Below the pieces are notes generated by a model. It saw only the letters and a list, made by a program, of their open reading frames with translations. It was not told the DNA's origin and did not search any database. Shown here piece after piece: positions 7,746-16,736 of a DNA stretch of 64,000 nt (its first letter is position 1; each line of letters starts with the position of its first letter). Source of the DNA: Paenibacillus sp. SZ31 (GTDB lineage: Bacteria > Bacillota > Bacilli > Paenibacillales > Paenibacillaceae); NCBI RefSeq assembly GCF_012912005.1, contig NZ_JABBEA010000004.1, forward strand, positions 421,601 through 485,600. The letters run 5' to 3'. Made by a program: the position numbers and the translations under genes.

Positions 7746-10190
7746 TTAAGGCTCAATACCCCATACCAGGTTTCCACCTTGGTGGAGTGTTACCTTATTC
7801 CAATCCTGATAGGATGTTTTCGTTGGATCGAAGGAGTAGTCATTAGTCTCGTCAAAGTTGGACCAGTCCGTTTTGTACATACGAAGCTGGATGTCTCCAG
7901 TCTGTCCACCAGCCTGAATGCTGCCAGCGCCAGATGTGAAGCTCAGCTCCACATAGGAGTCTGTGAAGGTACGCTGGATATTGGCTCCGCCAACTTGAGC
8001 ATAATCGATGGCAGAATCCATCGCAGCCGATCCTTCTTTGGAGAAGTAATAACGGATCTTCAAGTCACTCAGATTCACAGCAGTACTGCCCAGGTTTTTG
8101 ATGTTGAAATACGGTTTGATCTGACTATCCAGCGCATTGGTATCTCCCGCACGGTATTGCAAAACAAGATCACTGGTCGGCACAACGACACTTTGAGGTG
8201 TCGCGGAAGCTACAGCGGAATTGGCACTTTGCCCTGCTGTATTCACTGCACTTACCACATAATGATACGTTGTTCCGTTCGTCAGGGCCGTGTTCGTGTA
8301 GGATGTACCACTCACATTCGCAGCGACTGTTGTGAACGGACCGGATGCACTCAGCGCACGTTTCACATTATAGCTTGTCGCACCTGCAGATGCAGTCCAC
8401 GTCAGGCTCACCTGAGCATTGCCTGCTGTTGCTGTAAGAGCAGTCGGTGCAGCTGGTGCCGTTACACCTGCAACCGGCGTAGCCGTTGCTGTTGCAGAGT
8501 TAACACTTTCACCTACTGCATTCGTTGCTGTTACCACATAATAGTAAGTTGTGCCATTGATCAGGCCAGCGTTGCTGTAAGATGTACCACTTACATTGGC
8601 AGCAATCGTTGTGAATGGACCTGATGCACTGAGTGCTCGCTTCACACTATAACTTGTTGCTCCCGCGGAAGCAGTCCACGTCAAGGAGACTTGAGCATTA
8701 CCAGCAGAAGCCGTCAATGCCGCTGGTGCTGCTGGAGCCGTTGTTCCGCCCGGAGGATTCCCTCCACCGTTACTTGCAGGCAGGACAGGGAATGAGTTCT
8801 TCACCAATGTCACGAATTGATCATGGAACCAGTGACCGGATACCGGAGCATTCGCCAGTGCACCTGTTAATACGCCATCCCGAGTTGTGAAGGTCGGATC
8901 ACACATCCGGTCGAAACCTTTACCTTCATTGTTCGGAATTTCCGAGCTGGAGCCATCGGATTCACCCGGAGGTTTCACCCATACATAAGCGTCCAGATGT
9001 GCGGGTCCCGGTGCAGCCTTAGGTGCTTCACCAATACCTGCCCCACTGTTGTTACACCAGTTGCCACGATGATCCCGTTTATCAACCCGTCCAGAATTCA
9101 CATAGGCATTGATATTACTTCCTGTTGCTGATGTTGGACGATTCACCCCGCCCCATCCATTACGGCTGGTATCAATCAGGAAGCCCGTGCTGCTCGGCCA
9201 TCCGGCTTGTACAAATCCGGAATAGAGTGCTGCAGTGAAATCCGTCTCGTCAAAGTACGGGTTCCATTCATAATAATCGGAAGATCGAATCGGTTGTCCA
9301 CCGATATTCAGATCCGGATTAGGCAGATTCGGTTCATGGGTAGGCGTCGTATTGGCAGTGTTGGTGATAAAACCATCTGCACTTTGCAGACCTGCCGCTG
9401 TATCATTTACTACGTCAGTGTACAGGGCAATCGCAGCGGTACGATTGTTGTCCCATCCAAGCCAGCCAGAGTGGCCGATATCCAGGTAGTTGTACACATT
9501 AGGAATGGCATGCAGCTTGTCCAGTGCATACTTAACCCCATCTTCATAGATGCCTGTTGAGCTGGCTTGCGCACAAGCTGGAGTACTCAGGTTAGTCACA
9601 AGGTTAGGCAGACTGTCCGGCTCAATAATCGCCACAATGCGAATATCCTGATATTTCGGATCTGCGAAGATATCTGCGATCACATCAATGTAATCTGTTT
9701 TGTACGTCTGTAGCGCAGCCTGTGTTAGTGGAAGTTCACCATTCGATGCGAGTGCATGGCAATCCCGGCCGGGCAAGTTATAGACTACAAATGAAGCGGT
9801 TATTGGCGTACCAGGTTTCTTTTGGGCAAGAACGGCATCGAGATGTTGCTCTACGCTTTTACGACCAGCGTTGTCCGGGCCGCCATAGATCGCAGCAATG
9901 CGGTCAATCCACACTGACGTTGGATACGATTTGACCGTCTCCATCTTCGCCTTCAGCGATGCATCATTGGTCAGCGCAATGGACGTATCGACGAGAGCTG
10001 AGTAATCCTGGTTCAGATAGGCGGTTGCCCCTACAAATGGATTATCCACATGTGCTTCAGCCGCCTGAGTCAAGCCTGGAGACAATCCTGGGAAAATCCC
10101 CGCCGCGAGCAGCGTTGCTGCCATTATTTGCTTTACACCTTTGCGCAGGATCTTCTTACCTCTCGATTTGGTTTTCAATTTAGTCTTCAT
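7746..10190 (-). CDS. Secreted GH6 cellulase (cellobiohydrolase type) with two FN3 domains and CBM3
   Basis: 814 aa, modular and extracellular. A basic N-terminus (first ~20 residues) and a hydrophobic stretch ending near LTQAAEA (~44) form the signal peptide. Residues ~50-470 are a GH6 catalytic domain: ASFVVYNLPGRDCHALASNG holds the first conserved Asp (RDC), IIEPDSLPN holds the general-acid Asp, followed by YLDIGHSGWLGW, FLIDTSRNGW and WVKPPGESDG. The exo-type active-site loop region appears complete, so cellobiohydrolase is favoured over endoglucanase. Two nearly identical fibronectin III modules (~484-571 and ~577-664) join it to a C-terminal cellulose-binding CBM3 (~672-814) beginning LVLQYRAGDTNA. 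GGAAAGGTGG precedes the ATG. The gene is monocistronic, with its own promoter and a terminator. Confidence 0.93.
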   Translation of the reverse strand: MKTKLKTKSRGKKILRKGVKQIMAATLLAAGIFPGLSPGLTQAAEAHVDNPFVGATAYLNQDYSALVDTSIALTNDASLKAKMETVKSYPTSVWIDRIAAIYGGPDNAGRKSVEQHLDAVLAQKKPGTPITASFVVYNLPGRDCHALASNGELPLTQAALQTYKTDYIDVIADIFADPKYQDIRIVAIIEPDSLPNLVTNLSTPACAQASSTGIYEDGVKYALDKLHAIPNVYNYLDIGHSGWLGWDNNRTAAIALYTDVVNDTAAGLQSADGFITNTANTTPTHEPNLPNPDLNIGGQPIRSSDYYEWNPYFDETDFTAALYSGFVQAGWPSSTGFLIDTSRNGWGGVNRPTSATGSNINAYVNSGRVDKRDHRGNWCNNSGAGIGEAPKAAPGPAHLDAYVWVKPPGESDGSSSEIPNNEGKGFDRMCDPTFTTRDGVLTGALANAPVSGHWFHDQFVTLVKNSFPVLPASNGGGNPPGGTTAPAAPAALTASAGNAQVSLTWTASAGATSYSVKRALSASGPFTTIAANVSGTSYSNAGLINGTTYYYVVTATNAVGESVNSATATATPVAGVTAPAAPTALTATAGNAQVSLTWTASAGATSYNVKRALSASGPFTTVAANVSGTSYTNTALTNGTTYHYVVSAVNTAGQSANSAVASATPQSVVVPTSDLVLQYRAGDTNALDSQIKPYFNIKNLGSTAVNLSDLKIRYYFSKEGSAAMDSAIDYAQVGGANIQRTFTDSYVELSFTSGAGSIQAGGQTGDIQLRMYKTDWSNFDETNDYSFDPTKTSYQDWNKVTLHQGGNLVWGIEP
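8200..8742 (-). repeat. Tandem duplication encoding two FN3 modules
   Basis: Two consecutive segments of about 265 bases (roughly 8476-8742 and 8200-8463) encode fibronectin III domains that share long identical stretches such as AGNAQVSLTWTASAGATSY and GPFTT.AANVSGTSY. DNA similarity is also high, so the duplication is recent or kept uniform by recombination. Boundaries are approximate. Confidence 0.8.
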
Positions 10191-10446
10191 AGTTCCACCT
10201 TTCCTTTAGTTAGATTGGGTTGTACTCATGTCTGATCCTCTGTGTCATTAAGATGCTTAGCACGAAGAGAACGTTCGGATGAGTTGGTTGTATCACCTCC
10301 AAAAGTAATGGTTGTGTAGCTGGAACCGTGAGTGAGCAAATCGTGTGTGGGGTCGAACCATGTGAGTATGATGTGGTGGGTGTGGTTGAACGTGTGTTAG
10401 ACATGAAGAAGTGTGAAAAAGGATTGCGGGATCTGTAACATCCCAT

Positions 10447-10460
10447 TTCGGAAAGCGCTT
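10447..10460 (-). promoter_or_regulatory. cre-like site (CcpA) in the GH6 leader
   Basis: GGAAAGCGCTTTCT contains the perfect palindrome GAAAGCGCTTTC and fits the cre consensus except at its two outer bases. It lies about 75-90 bases downstream of the predicted transcription start, where CcpA commonly blocks elongation or initiation. Confidence 0.6.
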
Positions 10461-10517
10461 TCTTTAAGTGGTTTAAAAAAAGGCCTTCGCCTACCATCTA
10501 CAATCATGATGTTCGGT

Positions 10518-10530
10518 GTTCACCTCCTTC
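10518..10530 (-). promoter_or_regulatory. Extended Shine-Dalgarno at the mRNA 5' end (STAB-SD-like)
   Basis: GAAGGAGGTGAAC pairs almost fully with the 3' end of 16S rRNA and would lie within the first ~20 bases of the GH6 transcript. The nearest ATG is about 15 bases further, too far for efficient initiation. In Bacillus, such 5'-terminal Shine-Dalgarno sequences (for example cry3A) bind ribosomes and protect mRNA from 5' decay; that role is inferred here. Confidence 0.45.
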
Positions 10531-10540
10531 TTATGTTCTG

Positions 10541-10569
10541 ATTATACGACATGTAAATATTACTGTAAA
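10541..10569 (-). promoter_or_regulatory. Sigma-A promoter of the GH6 gene
   Basis: On the minus strand TTTACA (10569..10564) and a perfect TATAAT (10546..10541) are separated by 17 bases. Transcription would start near 10534. It is the best promoter match that I see in the window. Confidence 0.8.
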
Positions 10570-10713
10570 TTGAATTATATAAATTTATTTATATTTTTTT
10601 CCATAAAACAGGCAGGAATCTGGACATCCCTTGCCACAAAGCACACAAAAGGCTCATCCTGGCATTCTGCCACAATGAACCTCGTGTTGATCAAGGTCGA
10701 ATCGACCGTTCGT

Positions 10714-11790
10714 CTAGGGCAGAACGACGATATCTCCCGGTTTTAATCCGCTAACCACTTCCGTCTTGTCCCCCGACTCCATTCCAGCCTGGATGGTCAG
10801 TGGCTCTGTCTGTCCGTTCCCTTTGTCTAACAGGACATAAGGTTCGGTCTGATCCCGCATAATCGCCAAGCTGGACACAACGGTCACTTTATCCTTCCGC
10901 GTTGTCTCGATATCGCCTTCCAGACTCACGCCTCCATACATTCTGGCATCCGGCTTCAGATCAATGACCACGTCAAACTGGGAAGCTTGTTTAAGGTCCG
11001 TATCGGTACTCTTGCGGGCGAATTTGGACACCTTACTCACCTTCCCGGTGAATTCCAGGTCTTTCTGCGCCGTCATTCGCACCTTGACTGGCATTCCCAC
11101 CTTAAGTCTGAACATTTCTTCCTCACCAACAATTGTCATGAATTTAAGTTTGCCGATGTTCGTAATGGACCCTATGAGCTGTCCTTCCGTCACCGCACGT
11201 GTCTTGCTGTCCTCTTCATTCATCTGAAATATACCGGAAGTGGAAGCATACACAACGGACTTGTTCATCACTGCCTGCTTTTTCTGTATCTCCTTTTCCT
11301 TGAGGACCAGCGCTTTTTGATTCAACTCATTTGTTAGACGTTTGCCTTCCCGATCTGCAAATGCCTTCTTGCGTTCCTCTTCCGTCACGCCAAGCGACTC
11401 ACTCATATTCGCCTGATCCAGGCTAACCTGATTCATCTTATTTTCCAGTTGAGCTTTCTCCAGATCGCTCTGCAACTGCTCTACTTCCGTTTGTAACGCG
11501 GACGTGTCGAGAGTATACAGAACATCGCCTTTGTTCACCTGCTCACCACTTTTCACGTGCCATTTCTTGATGTTGGAAGCATATGGAGCAAATATATCGG
11601 TCTGATCGGTATATACGGATTTCCCCTTCACCTGAATCGTTTGCGTCATCGTTTCCTGTGTCACATCAAAGGTAATCGGGGGCGGAATCTCGATAGGTGC
11701 CTCCGGTTTTGGCTTGTACTTTTCATACAGCCAGTACCCCACACCTGCCAAAAGTACAACGGTGATGATAATTTTAATCCATTTCTTCAT
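10714..11790 (-). CDS. Efflux adaptor protein (MacA/HlyD type) of ABC efflux system
   Basis: 358 aa membrane-fusion/adaptor protein. One N-terminal membrane anchor (residues ~5-22) is followed by the split biotinyl-lipoyl halves: FAPYASNIKKWHVKSGEQVNKGDVLYTLD first, and VVYASTSGIFQMNEEDSKT later. Between them lies a long alpha-helical hairpin (~95-175, rich in Glu, Gln, Lys and Leu). A beta-barrel and a C-terminal GLKPGDIVVLP complete the standard MFP layout. In Gram-positives such proteins work outside the membrane with a MacB-like permease and ATPase. It is the last gene of the ATPase-permease-adaptor operon, 28 bases after the permease. Substrate unknown; antimicrobial peptides or lipids are typical. 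Confidence 0.88.
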   Translation of the reverse strand: MKKWIKIIITVVLLAGVGYWLYEKYKPKPEAPIEIPPPITFDVTQETMTQTIQVKGKSVYTDQTDIFAPYASNIKKWHVKSGEQVNKGDVLYTLDTSALQTEVEQLQSDLEKAQLENKMNQVSLDQANMSESLGVTEEERKKAFADREGKRLTNELNQKALVLKEKEIQKKQAVMNKSVVYASTSGIFQMNEEDSKTRAVTEGQLIGSITNIGKLKFMTIVGEEEMFRLKVGMPVKVRMTAQKDLEFTGKVSKVSKFARKSTDTDLKQASQFDVVIDLKPDARMYGGVSLEGDIETTRKDKVTVVSSLAIMRDQTEPYVLLDKGNGQTEPLTIQAGMESGDKTEVVSGLKPGDIVVLP

Positions 11791-11818
11791 GTGCCCAATT
11801 TCCCTTTCGCTGATAAAA

Positions 11819-13189
11819 TTACATCGATTTGATCACAGTTAATGCATTGGTTCGGGATGCGCTGATTGCCGGATATATACCCGATACAATACCGACCAGC
11901 ACAGCAAACACAATGCCGAGCGGCAAAGCAGACTGCTGAATAGCCACGGTCATCGGGCCATTGACCTGATTTGCCATCTGACTCGCCAGCAGACTGTTCA
12001 CCCCGCCGAGGGCAGCAAAGGCAATCCCTACACCAGCCACGCCACCCATTAACCCAAGCATCGCTGCTTCCGTAATAAACATCTGGCGGATCTGCCACAG
12101 ATTTGCACCCAGCACCTTCATCACACCGATTTGTTTACGCCGCTGATGCGTAGACATGATCATTGCCACAATAATGGACAACGAGGCCAGCAGCATAATA
12201 AAACCACCGATCCCTAATGCTGCTTTTTGGTACATCGCCAGTTGGCCTGCCATCGCTTCCTCCTGGAACAGATTACTCTGTGTATTCAACGTTAGCTTTT
12301 TAATCTGTTCTTCCACCTGGGATACATAACGTTTGTCTTCAACCTTGACCAGAGCCGAGTTAAGATGCTTGGCCGCACTGCTGTCGGCCTGCTGTAATCC
12401 AAGCTCATCCTGCAATGCACGAGCTGTATCGAGCGGCAGATATACCTTTTTATCGTTTTGAGCACTCATCTCATCCATGTTGGAAGGCTTCATCAACTCT
12501 CCAGACACGCGTATAGAGCCACTCATTTTGGTTTTGCTCGCATTCGCATAATCTTCATATCGAAACTGAACCAGCTGCTGAACCAGCTGATCCTGCTTCG
12601 CTGACATTTCCGTATACTGCTGCAAAAGCTCATTGTTATATGGATCAGCATTCAACTGCTCGAATAACTTCTGAGTTACTTTGGGGTCCACGAGTCCAAA
12701 TGCAGCCCCATAACTGGTCACCGCCATACGACCATCCTCTGCCCCTCGTCCCTCAGCATACTTGTATCCAAACCCGCTCAGGGTCTCCAGTTGGGTACCG
12801 ATGACCTCAACATACGTGCTGCGACCATCTGGAAGCACCATTTCAAGCGAATCCAGCTTTAACATGGGAGCCACGGCAACCACATGGGGAAGTCTTTGGA
12901 TAATCTGAATTTTTTCCAACGTCAGCGCCCCCCGTTCAAACTTCGATGTCTGACCGCTCCCCTTGCCGTTGCCAGTACGAATGCCTTCATTAGGCGTAAT
13001 TGTAATTTCATCCATCTTGTAATTGTCGTTCAATGTTCTCTCGCTATAGGTCTGTACGGACTGCCCCACGCTAAGTGCAATGATCATGGCGGCAGAACCA
13101 ATGGACAGCCCCATCATACATAGCAGTGTGACCATCTTTCTGCGAATGATCTGTCCCCAGGCCATACGTGCTATATCCCGTATTCTCAC
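11819..13189 (-). CDS. MacB-like ABC transporter permease (FtsX family)
   Basis: 456 aa. One transmembrane helix near residues 17-45 (VTLLCMMGLSIGSAAMIIAL), a large extracellular domain (~50-320), then three C-terminal helices including IGGFIMLLASLSIIVAMIM, the conserved FtsX motif RRKQIGVMKVLGANLWQIRQMF and a final GIYPAISASRTNALTVIK. This is the 4-TM MacB layout but without a fused ATPase; the ATPase is the preceding gene. It is a mechanotransmission-type exporter permease that couples ATP hydrolysis to movement of the external adaptor. Confidence 0.9.
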   Translation of the reverse strand: MRIRDIARMAWGQIIRRKMVTLLCMMGLSIGSAAMIIALSVGQSVQTYSERTLNDNYKMDEITITPNEGIRTGNGKGSGQTSKFERGALTLEKIQIIQRLPHVVAVAPMLKLDSLEMVLPDGRSTYVEVIGTQLETLSGFGYKYAEGRGAEDGRMAVTSYGAAFGLVDPKVTQKLFEQLNADPYNNELLQQYTEMSAKQDQLVQQLVQFRYEDYANASKTKMSGSIRVSGELMKPSNMDEMSAQNDKKVYLPLDTARALQDELGLQQADSSAAKHLNSALVKVEDKRYVSQVEEQIKKLTLNTQSNLFQEEAMAGQLAMYQKAALGIGGFIMLLASLSIIVAMIMSTHQRRKQIGVMKVLGANLWQIRQMFITEAAMLGLMGGVAGVGIAFAALGGVNSLLASQMANQVNGPMTVAIQQSALPLGIVFAVLVGIVSGIYPAISASRTNALTVIKSM

Positions 13190-13207
13190 AATCCCTCTCC
13201 CTTTGCC

Positions 13208-13891
13208 TCAAACTTCCCTTACGGTCTCTTCGACCAGTATTCCATGTTGCAGGGTAAGCACGACCTGCATCTGCTCCGCGACCTCTGCTTCATGTGTCAC
13301 AATGACGAAGGTTGTATTCATATCCCGGTTAAGCTGCTGCAAAATCGCAATAATCTCTTCCTCCGTCTCGGTATCCAGATTCCCGGTAGGCTCATCGGCA
13401 AAGATCACCGAGGGTTCGGTAATGAGCGAGCGTGCAATACTGACACGTTGTTGTTGACCGCCCGACAACTGGGACGGGAACAAGTTTGCTTTTTCACCCA
13501 GTCCAACCTGTTCCAGCAGCTTCAATGCTTTTGCTTTGCGTTTCGAAGGGCTTATGCCCATAAACACCAAGGGTAACTCTACATTTTCCCGGATTGTAAG
13601 GTTAGACAGCAGCTCATAGGATTGGAAAATAAACCCGATGTGACTGCGCCTGAACTCCGCCAAGCGATTTTCACTGAAACGTACAATATCTTGTCCTGCA
13701 ATTAGAATCTTGCCGTGATCCGGTTTCATCAGCCCCGCCATCAGATTCAGCAGTGTGGACTTGCCTGAACCAGAACTGCCCAGCAGGGCTACCATCTTGC
13801 CTTCTCCAATCGTCAGGTTGATATCCTGAAGCACCGGCACGGTTCCTTGGCCATTGCGGAACGAGTGGGATAATTGTTCAACTTGAAGCAT
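13208..13891 (-). CDS. ABC transporter ATP-binding protein (MacB/LolD type)
   Basis: 227 aa, the usual length of LolD/MacB ATPases. Walker A is GSSGSGKST, the Q-loop is in IGFIFQSYELL, the signature is LSGGQQQR, Walker B is VIFADEPTGNLD with the catalytic Glu, and the switch His is in FVIVTHEAEVAEQ. It powers the permease encoded 18 bases downstream. GAAAGGAAG lies ten bases before the ATG. Confidence 0.93.
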   Translation of the reverse strand: MLQVEQLSHSFRNGQGTVPVLQDINLTIGEGKMVALLGSSGSGKSTLLNLMAGLMKPDHGKILIAGQDIVRFSENRLAEFRRSHIGFIFQSYELLSNLTIRENVELPLVFMGISPSKRKAKALKLLEQVGLGEKANLFPSQLSGGQQQRVSIARSLITEPSVIFADEPTGNLDTETEEEIIAILQQLNRDMNTTFVIVTHEAEVAEQMQVVLTLQHGILVEETVREV

Positions 13892-13917
13892 TACTACATG
13901 TCTTCCTTTCTACTTGC

Positions 13918-13945
13918 TAAATATGTACAGAGGTTGTTACGTAAA
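13918..13945 (-). promoter_or_regulatory. Candidate promoter of the ABC efflux operon
   Basis: On the minus strand TTTACG (13945..13940) is followed after 16 bases by TATTTA (13923..13918), some 27 bases before the ATPase start. This is a moderate sigma-A match. Confidence 0.4.
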
Positions 13946-14030
13946 GATTCGCGTAGCACATTCCCTTTTATTATAGGATGGAGATGTATCCGGGCTGGCC
14001 GGAGTTGTATCCAACTTGTAAAATGTCATA

Positions 14031-14087
14031 ACAAAAAGACCTTGTCCGCAGAGTAGCTATCGCCAGCTCTATCCAGACCAAGGTCTT
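14031..14087 (-). terminator. Rho-independent terminator of the two-component operon
   Basis: CAAGGTCTT (14079-14087) and AAGACCTTG (14036-14044) pair on the minus strand, with a smaller hairpin inside the loop, followed by TTTTTG. It ends the response regulator-kinase-propeller operon. Confidence 0.8.
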
Positions 14088-14109
14088 ATATTCGTATACT
14101 TTTCGCAGC

Positions 14110-15273
14110 TTACCAGGCTCTGAAGCTAAAACGGTACATCTCACTTTTATCCATGGTGCTGCCCACTGCAAATAGATCATCGTCATTCCATTTCAGATTG
14201 ATGAAGTTATCAATATTACGGTAGATCACCGTATCCGACGAAAGCTCGCTGTCATTCAGGTAGGCAATATGCAACTCATTCTTCTGATTCTGAATATCCA
14301 TTGGATAAAAGTAAGCGATTCGCGATTCATCTTCATTCAGATCAAAGTTCCAGATGGAACCTTGTAATACCAGATCATACTGTTCCTGCGCTGCACGATA
14401 CCGATACAGCCCCTGTACCTTATTCAGCGTTCCCTGGATGAGCATGTCTCCATTTTTCAGCAACTTGAATTGTTGAATGTCTTCCATTGCAGCATACGCC
14501 TTCACTTCATGCTCGTCCTCAAGTGATACACGATAGATGGCATAATTGTCTTTCAGCATCACCAGCATATAAAACTGTTTCTGATCTTCACTGACCTGCA
14601 ACACATCCATCACGATAAACGTATCATTCGAACCTTTCCCTTGTCTTGGTCCTGTGAACATGCCCATCAGCTCATCATACGTGTAGATGACTTGACTCGT
14701 CCCCTTGCTCAGATCAACCTGTTTGAATAAAAGATCATCCTGACCGATATAGGTTTCGTCCCCTACAAACACTCTGTAATACGAGTTGTCGCTCGGAAGC
14801 TTGCGACGTTCCCCGCTCTCAATCACATACTCATATGTCGTCTTCTGCGCCTGACCCGACCGGTACTGGGAGTAAATGATCTTCTTGTGATCCGGACTAA
14901 TCGCTACACCATATTCCGTATTACTCGCAATACTCTTCACTTCATTATCATCCAGATGCAGGAGAGACAGCTGAAGGCTTGAATACGAAGATTCCAGTTG
15001 ATTCAATATAATCGTGTTCCGGTCTACCACTTCAAAATCAAAGATCGCGAAGTCATTTGGAATCTTGGTAGCCGACTCGATCTGAATTGTACTGCTCGGT
15101 GGTGGTGCCAGACGGTTATTGAATTGCTCACTGGGCAAGATCACCGTTCTAGGCTTGAGATTTCCGATACTGAACAGGCTGCCAATCCCGAAAATTCCGC
15201 TGACAAATGCGATCAACAGCCCTGACAGCATCAATCTGTCGCGGTTTTTACGCCAAAATCCAGGATGTCTCAT
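14110..15273 (-). CDS. Membrane-anchored beta-propeller-like protein of a two-component operon
   Basis: 387 aa, no family recognised with confidence. Residues ~14-38 form one transmembrane anchor (LMLSGLLIAFVSGIFGIG) with the rest probably outside. The exterior part repeats short beta-strand blades of the type YGVAISPDHKKIIYSQY and DLNEDESRIAYFYPMD, as in TolB-like or WD propellers. Its start overlaps the kinase stop by four bases (ATGA), so it is translated with the kinase and may modulate its sensing or be an output. The role is inferred from position only. Confidence 0.7.
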   Translation of the reverse strand: MRHPGFWRKNRDRLMLSGLLIAFVSGIFGIGSLFSIGNLKPRTVILPSEQFNNRLAPPPSSTIQIESATKIPNDFAIFDFEVVDRNTIILNQLESSYSSLQLSLLHLDDNEVKSIASNTEYGVAISPDHKKIIYSQYRSGQAQKTTYEYVIESGERRKLPSDNSYYRVFVGDETYIGQDDLLFKQVDLSKGTSQVIYTYDELMGMFTGPRQGKGSNDTFIVMDVLQVSEDQKQFYMLVMLKDNYAIYRVSLEDEHEVKAYAAMEDIQQFKLLKNGDMLIQGTLNKVQGLYRYRAAQEQYDLVLQGSIWNFDLNEDESRIAYFYPMDIQNQKNELHIAYLNDSELSSDTVIYRNIDNFINLKWNDDDLFAVGSTMDKSEMYRFSFRAW

Positions 15274-16736
15274 GCGTTCATTTCCCCCGGAAGACTAATA
15301 TTTACTTGTGTCCCTTCCCGCATGATACTCTTCATCTCCACTGTTCCTCCATGACGCTCAACGATGTTCTTCACAATAGACAGACCCAGCCCGGCACTGC
15401 CTTTCTCGGCCCTGTTGATTCCTTTATCCTGGTAAAAGGGTTCAAATACATGCTGGAGTGCTTCAGCACCAATTCCTTCCCCCTGATCACGGATCACAAT
15501 AACGATGGAATCACCTAACCGGAAGGATTGTACTTCGATGATGGAGTTCACATCACTGTACTTAACCGAGTTATCCAAGACGTTGAGGAAGACCTCTTTC
15601 AGCTTGTCCCGATCTCCCTGCAGATACTGATGTTCCTCCAGTTCATAGTGAATGCCTATATTGTACTTGCTCGCCTTAATCGACATGTCCTCGCAAGCTT
15701 CACGAATAATATCGGATACATCGATACGTTCGAATCGGTACGCCTGAATAACCGCTGACGAGACCGAGACCTCCAGAATATCCGCAACCATCGTGTTGAG
15801 ACGCTGGCTTTCCTTGATAATATAATTCATGCCTTTGTCAAAAAAGTCCTGATCGGTGAATCCGTTATCCCGCAAAATCTGGGCGTACCCCAGAATCGTC
15901 GTTAGCGGTGTCTTCAATTCATGCGTCACATTGTCAAAAAAGACTTTGCTTCGCGCCTGCACTTGTTTCACTTCGTCCCGCTCTCGCTCAATCACATCAA
16001 TCTGTTCCCGTACCCGATCAATCATGACGGTGAAGCTTGAAGCCAATTCACCGATCTCATCCTTGGTGGTAATCTGAATGTCTGCATTCAGACTTCCCTG
16101 GGCCACTTCCGCAGAACGTTTCGTGAGTACACGGATGGGTTGTGTAATTTTCCGGGAAATAAAGATGGATGCGATAAATACAAACACGAAAATAACCGCT
16201 GCAAATAGTTTGATCGTATTTTGAAAGCGAAGGTTGCGTTTGAACAAGTCCGTGTAATCCTTCTCCATCTGCACGATTCCAATCAATTGTTGATCCATCT
16301 TGAGCGGGAAGGACAGACTGGCCGTGACCTGGCCCTTGTCCACGACTGTGGTGTACGCGATCCGGGATTGTCTGGCTTCCTGAACATCAGGTTGGTCAGA
16401 CCGCTTAGCAACGTTAACCTCGTTGCCAACCGATCCGTATGAAGAAGCGTCAGGACGAAATACTGTAATCTCCCCGCCAACGGCTGAACCAATCTGCTCT
16501 GCAAGCTCGCGGCTTCCTGCTTCGAGCGATTCCCTGTTCATACGTTTGTTATGAATCAGGAAGTACTGATTCAGCGCGATGTCCAGATTTCTTTTCGATT
16601 GCACCATATCCTCATGCACTTCCCGGTACATATTCTCCTGTGCCACCTTATTGGACAGAATTAGCAGAACGGAGAATCCGATAAAGACGATGACCGAGAA
16701 TAACACCACCATTTTGAACTGGATCGTCCACTTCAT
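15270..16736 (-). CDS. Sensor histidine kinase
   Basis: 488 aa membrane kinase. TM1 (~8-28), an extracellular sensor domain (~30-170), TM2 (~174-194), HAMP (~195-250), then the dimerisation/phosphoacceptor domain with VTHELKTPLTTILGYAQ (His272) and a catalytic ATPase domain with N-box LDNSVKYSD, G1 RDQGEGIG and G2 GSAGLGLSIVKNIVERHGG. It phosphorylates the response regulator encoded directly upstream; the start overlaps that gene by four bases. The sensor domain gives no ligand clue. Confidence 0.93.
   Translation of the reverse strand: MKWTIQFKMVVLFSVIVFIGFSVLLILSNKVAQENMYREVHEDMVQSKRNLDIALNQYFLIHNKRMNRESLEAGSRELAEQIGSAVGGEITVFRPDASSYGSVGNEVNVAKRSDQPDVQEARQSRIAYTTVVDKGQVTASLSFPLKMDQQLIGIVQMEKDYTDLFKRNLRFQNTIKLFAAVIFVFVFIASIFISRKITQPIRVLTKRSAEVAQGSLNADIQITTKDEIGELASSFTVMIDRVREQIDVIERERDEVKQVQARSKVFFDNVTHELKTPLTTILGYAQILRDNGFTDQDFFDKGMNYIIKESQRLNTMVADILEVSVSSAVIQAYRFERIDVSDIIREACEDMSIKASKYNIGIHYELEEHQYLQGDRDKLKEVFLNVLDNSVKYSDVNSIIEVQSFRLGDSIVIVIRDQGEGIGAEALQHVFEPFYQDKGINRAEKGSAGLGLSIVKNIVERHGGTVEMKSIMREGTQVNISLPGEMNA

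Larger units (their letters stand above)
10191..10540 (-). other. Long 5' leader of the GH6 transcript
   Basis: If transcription starts near 10534, the GH6 mRNA has an untranslated leader of about 340 bases. It contains, in order, an extended Shine-Dalgarno without a usable start (10530..10518), a short AGGC/GCCT hairpin followed by TTTTTTT (about 10490-10473), the cre-like site at 10447-10460, and a second strong Shine-Dalgarno-like GGAGGTGAT near 10296-10288 with no start codon nearby. I find no known riboswitch here. Confidence 0.45.

Noticed and set aside
7779..8624. 281-aa Cys/Arg-rich open frame on the plus strand
   Set aside because: Antisense to the FN3 and CBM3 part of the cellulase; its internal repetition only mirrors the FN3 duplication.
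10210..10497. 95-aa open frame on the minus strand in the cellulase leader
   Set aside because: No binding site, low-complexity Ser/Thr/Pro sequence, and it runs through the cre-like site and into the cellulase ribosome binding region.
10396..10507. 36-codon leader ORF starting after the orphan Shine-Dalgarno of the cellulase leader
   Set aside because: The ATG at 10507 is about 15 bases from the AGGAGG core, too far for good initiation, and the peptide shows no run of a regulatory amino acid.
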